Assembly: GCF_001612725.1 (NCBI RefSeq)
Contig: NZ_BDAZ01000004.1
Location: 124,001-188,000, forward strand
DNA length: 64,000 nucleotides
Direction of reading: 5' to 3'
From: Nocardia anaemiae NBRC 100462
Lineage (GTDB): Bacteria; Actinomycetota; Actinomycetes; Mycobacteriales; Mycobacteriaceae
The stretch's first letter is position 1. Each line of letters begins with the position of its first letter. Shown piece by piece: positions 58,078 to 64,000 of the stretch. The position numbers and the translations under genes are program-made. The notes beneath the pieces were generated by a model. The model did not search any database and was not told where the DNA came from. It saw nothing but the letters and a program-made list of their open reading frames with translations.

Positions 58078-59589
58078 GTGAGTTCTGTCGTCGCGCCGAA
58101 AGATCGGATCGATCCCCGAGTGGTGCTCGCCATCGTTTCGGTCGGCGTTCTGCTGTCGAGTCTGGATCTGTTCATCGTCAATGTCGCACTGCCGAATATG
58201 GCGCGAGATTTCGGCGACACCCAGCTCTCAGGTCTGTCCTGGGTGCTCAACGCGTATGCGATCGTCTTCGCCGCGCTGCTGGTGCCCGCTGGGCGGCTCG
58301 GTGATCGCGGTAGTAATCGGACCACATTTCTGGTCGGCCTCGCGGTCTTCGTGCTGGGTTCGGGATTGTGCTCGGCGGCGTGGAATGTGCAGTCGCTGAT
58401 CGCTTTTCGGGTATTGCAGGCGGTGGGCGGGGCGATGTTGACGCCATCGTCGCTCGGCCTGGTGCTGGCCGCGACCCCGCCCGAGCGGCGACCGATGGCG
58501 GTGCGGTTGTGGGTGGCCTTCGGTGGGCTCGGGGCCGCGCTCGGTCCGGTGATCGGCGGACTGCTCGTCGAAATAGATTGGCGCTGGGTATTTCTGGTGA
58601 ATGTGCCGATCGGGTTGGTGGCGGTCGCCGTGGGGCTGCGGTCGCTGCCCCGCGTTCGCGGTGACGGTGGTGCGCTGCCGGACGTGTTCGGGGCGGTGAT
58701 GCTGATCGGCGCCATCGGGTCGCTGATCCTGGCGCTGGTCAAGGGGTCGGATTGGGGGTGGACCTCGGCGGGAGTGCTGATTTCGGTGGCGGTCGCGGTG
58801 GTTCTCGGGATCGCGTTCGGGGTTTCCTCGGCCCGTCACCACAGTCCGGTGGTGGATCCGGCGCTGCTGCGCGCACCGAATTTCGCACTCATGGCGGGCA
58901 ATTCGCTGTTCTTCCAGATCGCATTCGCCGGGATGCTGCTCTCGGTGGTGCTGTGGGCGCAGAACGTGTGGGATTGGTCGGCCTTGCGAACCGGGTTGGC
59001 GATCGCACCGGGCCCGCTGGTGGTGCCCGTCGTCGCGGTGCTGGCGGGTCGGCTCATCGGCCGGGTCGGTCCCGGTCCGGTGATCGCCGCGGGCGGTGTG
59101 TTATTCGGTGCGGGCATGGTGTGGTGGGCCCAGGCCATCACCCTCGAGCCCGATTATGTCGGTGGGTTGCTCGGCGGCATGGTGGTCGGCGGGCTCGGGG
59201 TCGGGCTCACGCTGCCGACCGCATTCGCCGCGGGCAGTGCCGGTTTGCCACCGCAGCGGTTCGCGACCGGGTCCGCGGTACTGAGCATGTCACGTCAACT
59301 CGGCCTTGCCGTCGGCGTCGCGGTGGTCGTCGCGACACTGGGCTCCCCCATCGGTGCGCAGGCGACCCTCGACGCCTTCCACCGAAGTTGGTACGTGACA
59401 GCCGCTGTCGCAGTGCTCGCAGGCCTGATCGGACTCGGTGCGCGCATGCCGGAACCGACTGTGGCACAAGCCAGCCAGAATTCGAGCTCGGTAGGTGTGC
59501 AGGCGGACAGCGGCGAGAGTCTGCTGGGCACCGAACGCCTCGAAGGTGCTGATCCGCTGAAAACCAAGGCGCGCAGCCAGTTTCAGTGA
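58078..59589 (+). CDS. MFS transporter, DHA2 (14-helix drug:H+) type
   Basis: A 503-residue exporter with about 14 hydrophobic helices. Motif A-like GRLGDRGSNRT and the long TM5 QAVGGAMLTPSSLGLVLAAT match the EmrB/QacA (DHA2) family, which export hydrophobic drugs with proton influx. It starts with a GTG. It lies 15 bp downstream of the thioesterase gene and opposite an HxlR regulator, giving an efflux unit likely induced by its substrate. Confidence 0.9.
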   Translation: MSSVVAPKDRIDPRVVLAIVSVGVLLSSLDLFIVNVALPNMARDFGDTQLSGLSWVLNAYAIVFAALLVPAGRLGDRGSNRTTFLVGLAVFVLGSGLCSAAWNVQSLIAFRVLQAVGGAMLTPSSLGLVLAATPPERRPMAVRLWVAFGGLGAALGPVIGGLLVEIDWRWVFLVNVPIGLVAVAVGLRSLPRVRGDGGALPDVFGAVMLIGAIGSLILALVKGSDWGWTSAGVLISVAVAVVLGIAFGVSSARHHSPVVDPALLRAPNFALMAGNSLFFQIAFAGMLLSVVLWAQNVWDWSALRTGLAIAPGPLVVPVVAVLAGRLIGRVGPGPVIAAGGVLFGAGMVWWAQAITLEPDYVGGLLGGMVVGGLGVGLTLPTAFAAGSAGLPPQRFATGSAVLSMSRQLGLAVGVAVVVATLGSPIGAQATLDAFHRSWYVTAAVAVLAGLIGLGARMPEPTVAQASQNSSSVGVQADSGESLLGTERLEGADPLKTKARSQFQ

Positions 59590-59765
59590 CCGCTGGTTGG
59601 GGGTCCGAATGATCAAGACCGGCTGGTCAGGGAGTTCGGTGGCAGGTCAACGGGCCGAGATCATCCCAAGCCCTAGATACAGGTCCAACGAGGCGCTGAG
59701 TTACGGATGGGGTGACCCTGCCGAGGCTCGGGTCGTCGATTGGAGATTCTTCGAGGGTTGGCGAC

Positions 59766-60656
59766 TTATGCGGGCGTGCGTTGTACCAATTCCTGGATGA
59801 AGGCGGTGACGTCCACGGGCTTTTCCTCTGCCATGAAGTGGCTGGCATCGATCGGCTGGTAGGTGGCGGCCGGGGCCCATTGCTGCCACAGGGCGGATGC
59901 GTCGAATCCGAGGCGCGTCCCCCAGTCCTGGGAGATCACTCCCACGGGCATGGCCAACTGGGTGCCTGCTTTTCGGTCGGCTCGGTCCATCTCGAGGTCG
60001 ATGCCGGCTGTGGCGCGGTAGTCGGCAACGATGGACGGTACCGCGCGCGTGGAACTATCGATGTAGTGCTGGCGTATGTGTGGCGGGAATGCGGTCCCGC
60101 TAGGGTCCCAGGCGTCGAGGAACGAGCTGAAGAAGTCTTCGGCGACTGCTTCGATCATCCGCTCGGGCAAGCCTTTTGGTTGCGCCATCAGATATAGGTG
60201 CCAGGCGACCGCTGCATCGACGCCGTGGAGCACGTCCCAGGTATCCATGGTTGGCAGGACATCCAGGATCCCCAAGTGGGTGATCTTCTCCGGGTGGTCG
60301 AGCGCGGCCCGAACCCCGACCAGAGCGCCGCGGTCATGGCCGATCAGGCTGAACTGTTCGTATCCGATTTCACGCGCGATATTGACGATGTCGTGCGCCA
60401 TGGTCCGCTTCGAGTAGGTGTCTGGGGTCGTTTCTTCGGGTTTGTCGCTCGCGCCGTAGCCGCGCAGGTCGGGCACGATAACCGTGTACCGTTCGGCGAG
60501 TTCACGAGCGACGTGCCGCCACATGAGGTGAGTTTGCGGGAAGCCGTGCAACAAGACGATGGGGTGGCCGTCACCGCCGGTGGCGACATTCAGATGGACG
60601 CCGCCTTCCCCGGGGAACTGTCGGTAGTCGAAGCCGTCGATCGTCGTGCCCGACAT
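59766..60656 (-). CDS. Alpha/beta hydrolase (epoxide hydrolase / haloacetate dehalogenase-like)
   Basis: A 296-residue alpha/beta hydrolase. Oxyanion motif HGFPQTHLMWRHVA, nucleophile elbow GHDRGALVGVRAAL with Asp, ILDVLPTMDTWD, and the catalytic His in DASHFMAEEKP. An Asp nucleophile in GHDRG is typical of fluoroacetate dehalogenases and epoxide hydrolases, not of Ser esterases. AAAGG precedes the ATG. The TetR gene lies 40 bp upstream on the same strand, so they are likely an operon. The substrate is not known. Confidence 0.87.
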   Translation of the reverse strand: MSGTTIDGFDYRQFPGEGGVHLNVATGGDGHPIVLLHGFPQTHLMWRHVARELAERYTVIVPDLRGYGASDKPEETTPDTYSKRTMAHDIVNIAREIGYEQFSLIGHDRGALVGVRAALDHPEKITHLGILDVLPTMDTWDVLHGVDAAVAWHLYLMAQPKGLPERMIEAVAEDFFSSFLDAWDPSGTAFPPHIRQHYIDSSTRAVPSIVADYRATAGIDLEMDRADRKAGTQLAMPVGVISQDWGTRLGFDASALWQQWAPAATYQPIDASHFMAEEKPVDVTAFIQELVQRTPA

Positions 60657-60696
60657 GGGCGTGCACCTTTCGTTGGTTGGATAGAGAAATGTGTCG

Positions 60697-61353
60697 TCAG
60701 GAGAAGATGGCCCGCAGCGGCGGTTCGGGTCTCACGCTTGCTCGCAGAGCGGGAATCAGGATGGTGTCGACCAGATATGCCAGGTATTCAGGTCCCGCAG
60801 GAAGCCCGTTCAGCCTGCGCAGAAGCAGTACGGACCCGGTGATTTCCTCGTAGGGGAACGGTTGCGCGCCCCCTGGTAGCTCTCCGCGGCCGATGGCCGC
60901 AGACATCACCGATGCTGGCAGTTTGGCCCCGGTCGGTCCGGTCGCTTCTTCGATATGGCGGCACAAGTCGGGTTCTTCCAGGCCCGCTTGGAGCAGCATC
61001 AAGCTCATTGTCGCGTCGGCCGAGCGCATGGTGGTGTCGAGCCGTTCACACAAAGCGATCAAGTCTCCCCGGAGGGAGCCGGTATCCACCGCGTCAGCCG
61101 AGTTGCCGGACGCGGGGCCGGCCTTGACGGCGGCGACCACCATGTCACGCTTGGTCTCCCAGCGCCTGTACAGCGTCGCCTTCGACGCGCGAGCACGACG
61201 CGCGACCGCCTCGAACGTCAACGCGTCATAACCGATCTCGCCAAGCAGTTCCAACACGCACGCGAGAATCTCGACCTCGCGCACTCGATCCCGAGGCCGT
61301 CCGGTACGCACCCCAGTGGCCGGATCCGCGGAACGCTCATTACGAAACGACAC
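60697..61353 (-). CDS. TetR family regulator upstream of the hydrolase
   Basis: A regulator of about 218 residues: GRPRDRVREVEILACVLELL, then YDALTFEAVARRARASKATL and YRRWETKRDMVVAAV, the TetR helix-turn-helix. The C-terminal region is the variable effector domain. A GTG at 61353 is used; an ATG at 61386 is possible. A near-palindrome of TACGAAACG and CGTACCGTA (26 bp, 61341-61366) covers the start region, a candidate autoregulatory site. It heads an operon with the alpha/beta hydrolase. Confidence 0.85.
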   Translation of the reverse strand: MSFRNERSADPATGVRTGRPRDRVREVEILACVLELLGEIGYDALTFEAVARRARASKATLYRRWETKRDMVVAAVKAGPASGNSADAVDTGSLRGDLIALCERLDTTMRSADATMSLMLLQAGLEEPDLCRHIEEATGPTGAKLPASVMSAAIGRGELPGGAQPFPYEEITGSVLLLRRLNGLPAGPEYLAYLVDTILIPALRASVRPEPPLRAIFS

Positions 61354-61587
61354 GTTCCGTACCGTATCAGGGCACCAACTCGACATCAATCGGCCGGCGA
61401 GTCATACCGAAAAGGACCTCTTGCGAAATCTCGAAGCGCCACGCGATCTCGGCATGCGCCACTCCGCGGCCAGCACGATGATCCGGGCCCGATTTTCGGC
61501 CGGTACTACGGCGACCCCTTGCGCAGCAGCAGACGATCCGTGGCTATTTCACGAGCGGACAATGTAGACAGCGAACTCATCCGGCCA

Positions 61588-62700
61588 CTACGCGACGTGG
61601 ACGGTGAAGCCGGTGTGGCCCATGGCGGCGGCGACGTGGTCGGCGGCGGTTTTCAGGTCGTGGGTCGGGGGTAGGGAGCCGTCGAAGGTGGTGACGGATA
61701 GGTCGTCGGCGGTGGTCTCCCAGGTGCCCACGATGCGGCCGTCGACGACCAGGACGGGAGAGATCCAGCCCGCGGCCCGGCTTACTCGGGACCGATGTTC
61801 GGTGCGGAGCAGTTCGGTGTCACCGGTGCCCGGTCCGAGGACGTATTGGTCGAAGGCGCCCAGCAGATGCACCGAGCCGTGAATCGGTTTCGTGGCGGCC
61901 AGTTCCTCGGCGTGTTCGGTGAGTATGTAGGCGCGGCGGCCTGCGATATCGACCTCGGTGAGTGCGTCCCCGAGTTCGGAGAACCACCGGCGCACCGTGG
62001 TCTTCTTCAGACTGTTGCGACTGAGCCAGGCATCGAATGCCTCCGGGGTCGCCGGGCCGTAGGCGCCGAGGTAACCGGTAATGGCCACGGGTGCGGCGGC
62101 ATCGGGTTCGGGCAGGCCACGCCAACCGTGGATCAGATGGGCCGGGCTGGTGAAGGTGACCCGATTGCCTTGCGCGGGACCGTGACACAGCGCTCCCTGC
62201 CAGGCCAACGGCTTGAGCAGCGCACCCCAGCCGGAGCGCAATTCGGCACCGAGCCGATGGAATGCGGGGTCGGCGACCAGCGCGTCGACCAGTTCGTCTC
62301 GGCTGAGCACCACGCCGTCGAGCACCTGCGCCACCGCATCGGCCAGCGCCGCGACCTCCGCCGGAGAAGCCCCGAAGGTGCGCTGCCACGCGGGCTTTTC
62401 CCAGGTGCGGGCGGAACCGATCAAGGACAGAGCCGCGGCCGCCATATCGGGGGCGAGCGCGTGCAGAGTTCCGCGCATGGCCCAGGTCTTCATCAAGGTG
62501 CCCGCCGCCAATTCCGGTAGTAGCGCACCTGGATCGGGTTTGCTGCGCCGTAGCGCCACCGCGAGATCCGCGGCCGCGGTCACTTGGGCCTGCACACCAC
62601 ACAGGCGCTCGACGATCTCGGTGACCCCGGCATCGTTGGGTGCGGCGACGAATTGCCTGCGCAGCCGCCAAGCGAAAACCTGCTCCCAGGTGACGTGCAC
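61588..62700 (-). CDS. AlkZ-like winged-helix DNA-binding domain protein (HTH_42)
   Basis: A 370-residue protein of the HTH_42/AlkZ superfamily. The pattern CGVQAQVTAAADLAVALRRS includes the QxQ motif that in AlkZ glycosylases provides catalytic contacts (family knowledge). Later SGWGALLKPLAWQGALCHG, LGAFDQYVLGPGTGD and SRVSRAAGWISPVLVVDGR match the family. Such proteins include DNA interstrand-crosslink glycosylases and self-protection proteins for DNA-alkylating products; many are uncharacterised. It is not preceded by a visible biosynthetic gene here. The exact activity is unproven. Confidence 0.8.
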   Translation of the reverse strand: MHVTWEQVFAWRLRRQFVAAPNDAGVTEIVERLCGVQAQVTAAADLAVALRRSKPDPGALLPELAAGTLMKTWAMRGTLHALAPDMAAAALSLIGSARTWEKPAWQRTFGASPAEVAALADAVAQVLDGVVLSRDELVDALVADPAFHRLGAELRSGWGALLKPLAWQGALCHGPAQGNRVTFTSPAHLIHGWRGLPEPDAAAPVAITGYLGAYGPATPEAFDAWLSRNSLKKTTVRRWFSELGDALTEVDIAGRRAYILTEHAEELAATKPIHGSVHLLGAFDQYVLGPGTGDTELLRTEHRSRVSRAAGWISPVLVVDGRIVGTWETTADDLSVTTFDGSLPPTHDLKTAADHVAAAMGHTGFTVHVA

Positions 62701-62766
62701 CTACGCCTCTCCTCTGTTCCGGCCGACCGGACCCAGCCCCTTACCGGATCCGATGCAGTGCCGGAT

Positions 62767-63714
62767 TCATCCCAGCACTGTGCTGCAGAACAGTACTCCG
62801 ACCGCGATCTCGAGAAGGCCAACTACCGTTGCCGCCATCACAGCGAGCAACGCGGTCCGGTTCGTCGCGCGATGCACCGCACCGACCGGTGCGACCAAGC
62901 GTTCGGCCCGATCCAGTACCGCGGTGGCCGCCGCGCTCATCGCCCCCGACGGCAGCGGTTCGGTCGCACCGACGATCGCGAGCAGACCCCCGAGCAGCGG
63001 CTCCCTGCCGTGTGTGCGCGCCGCCGTATCGTCGGCGCACATCTCGAGTAGTCGACCGATTTCGTGCACCCCATCGCTCACCAGACGCATGCCGGGCAGG
63101 GTGATCGCGATGCCGCGCAGGAATCGGAGCAGTCCGGGATGCCGCTCGCTCAGATGTGCGTGCTCGTGGGCGAGCACCGCGGCGAGCTGTTTCTCGCTCA
63201 GCGCGTCGACCGCCGCGCTGGTGACGACGATGGTGTCGGGCCGTCCGGCCACACAATAGGCTTGGCGCTCGGGCGAATCCAGCACGAGCGCACCGACGCC
63301 AGGCACTCGACGACCGACCATGCGAACCGCCCGTCCGTGCGCGATGGTCTTGCGCCGCATGTACAGCATCGCCCGTGCGGCATGCGCCAGCAGGCCGAGG
63401 AGCGCGACGGCGACCAGCGCCGCACAGGTCAAAGTCCCCAATTGGACCAGCAGGCCACCATGCAGGCGCATCGGTGTGGCCAACGCGGTATAGCAGTCGT
63501 GCAGCGTCTCGCCGGGATGCCAGTAAGTGGCGAATTCGACGATCAGCATGGCGGCCGCGATCACCCACGCACCCAGTGCGCCCGCGATCGCGACCAGCCA
63601 GGCGAGCACCCCGAGTCGGGGCGCGACGCCGCGCCGGGTGAGTCTGCGCAGCACGGTCGGGCCGAAGGTGGCCACCAAGCTGCCGTAGATCATCAGGCTG
63701 ACGGCTATGTTCAC
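62767..63714 (-). CDS. M56 family (BlaR1-like) membrane metallopeptidase
   Basis: A 315-residue membrane protease with hydrophobic segments near residues 3-20, 35-60 and 88-110, then a zinc site HEHAH at 183-187 in AVLAHEHAHLSERHPG, and more hydrophobic segments at the C-terminus. There is no penicillin-binding sensor domain, so it is shorter than true BlaR1. It starts 4 bp before the stop of the BlaI-like gene (ATGA), giving coupling. The pair usually senses an outside signal and cleaves the repressor; the target genes are not in the window. Confidence 0.88.
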   Translation of the reverse strand: MNIAVSLMIYGSLVATFGPTVLRRLTRRGVAPRLGVLAWLVAIAGALGAWVIAAAMLIVEFATYWHPGETLHDCYTALATPMRLHGGLLVQLGTLTCAALVAVALLGLLAHAARAMLYMRRKTIAHGRAVRMVGRRVPGVGALVLDSPERQAYCVAGRPDTIVVTSAAVDALSEKQLAAVLAHEHAHLSERHPGLLRFLRGIAITLPGMRLVSDGVHEIGRLLEMCADDTAARTHGREPLLGGLLAIVGATEPLPSGAMSAAATAVLDRAERLVAPVGAVHRATNRTALLAVMAATVVGLLEIAVGVLFCSTVLG

Positions 63715-64000
63715 GGCACCCCTGGGGTTTTGCGTGAGGTCAGTCGACGCAGCGCGGCACGCAGTCCGGCCGACTCCTCCTCACTGATCCGATCGACGAA
63801 ATGGCTGAGCACCAGATCCGAGCGGCCGCCGGAGCCGAGTGCCTCGAGCATGAGCCGCGCGCTGTGTTCCTCGCGTGTCATGGTCGGCCAATATCGATAT
63901 GCCTTGCCCGCGCGTTCGCGCGCCAGCCAGCCCTTGCGGTGCAGGTTGTCCATGGTCGACATGACCGTGGTGTAGGCAATACCGCGTTCGGCGGCCAGTT
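63711..64000 (-). CDS. BlaI/MecI-type repressor, 5' end outside window
   Basis: The C-terminal 96 or so residues of a BlaI/MecI/CopY repressor. Readable: LAAERGIAYTTVMSTMDNLH then RKGWLARERAGKAYRYWPTM, the helix-turn-helix and wing. The terminal dimerisation helices LMLEALGSGGRSDLVLSHFV follow. The 5' end lies beyond the window. Its stop overlaps the M56 start by 4 bp. The usual role is repressing its own operon and target genes until cleaved by the protease. Confidence 0.87.
   Translation of the reverse strand, partial: LAAERGIAYTTVMSTMDNLHRKGWLARERAGKAYRYWPTMTREEHSARLMLEALGSGGRSDLVLSHFVDRISEEESAGLRAALRRLTSRKTPGVP

Overview
The window is GC-rich, gene-dense chromosomal DNA from an actinomycete of the Mycobacteriales, most likely Nocardia or a close relative. 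This is inferred from gene content, not from a marker gene: an EthA-like Baeyer-Villiger monooxygenase, an EmbR/PknH-like regulator and kinase pair, a KshA-like Rieske oxygenase, a cytochrome P450, a conservon (cvnABCD), a Scr1-type XRE regulator with its DUF397 partner, an F420-type luciferase-like oxidoreductase and many TetR/HxlR regulators. No rRNA, tRNA, CRISPR array or replication origin was seen.

Layout. 1-3 kb: the 5' part of an ECF42-type sigma factor with its YCII/DGPF partner, and a class C beta-lactamase-like hydrolase. 3-7 kb: a fused biotin-dependent acyl-CoA carboxylase divergent from a TetR gene, with a perfect 22-bp palindrome between them. 7-14 kb: EthA-like monooxygenase, amino acid permease, SnoaL-like protein, enoyl-CoA hydratase-like protein and a PaaK-like ligase. 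14-18 kb: EmbR-like BTAD-FHA regulator convergent with a membrane Ser/Thr kinase, then a HAD hydrolase. 18-25.5 kb: acyl-CoA dehydrogenase and FabG-like pair with a divergent TetR, two SDR/NmrA-type enzymes each divergent from a regulator, and DUF2199 and TenA-like proteins.

25.5-31.6 kb is the accessory region. A Tn3-family transposase remnant is split at one codon by a 2.5-kb segment carrying a truncated alpha/beta hydrolase, a cytochrome P450 and a TetR gene with a 14-bp-arm operator. Next to it lies a second catabolic cassette: TetR, Rieske oxygenase and a dihydrodipicolinate-reductase-like dehydrogenase. A 19-bp sequence occurs at both edges of this cassette.

31.7-37.2 kb: a large membrane Ser/Thr kinase with a DFN in place of DFG, an arginase-fold protein with altered metal-site residues, and a short UvrA-like ABC protein with a CRP-like site upstream. 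37.3-39.2 kb: a Scr1/DUF397 module with two coupled orphan genes divergent from it. 39.2-48 kb: lipoprotein, phosphodiesterase, TetR/SDR pair, LLM oxidoreductase, and a GAF regulator, aldehyde dehydrogenase and DUF779 unit. 48-56 kb: succinate-semialdehyde dehydrogenase, conservon, AraC/NmrA pair and membrane protein. 56-64 kb: Nudix, HxlR/thioesterase/MFS efflux unit, alpha/beta hydrolase with TetR, an AlkZ-like winged-helix protein, and a BlaR1-type protease with a BlaI-type repressor cut by the window end.

Most of the region consists of small regulator-plus-enzyme modules for acyl-CoA, aldehyde, steroid-like or aromatic substrates, many with visible palindromic operators in the divergent intergenic spaces. 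Domain and family assignments come from reading the translated sequence; no database search was run.
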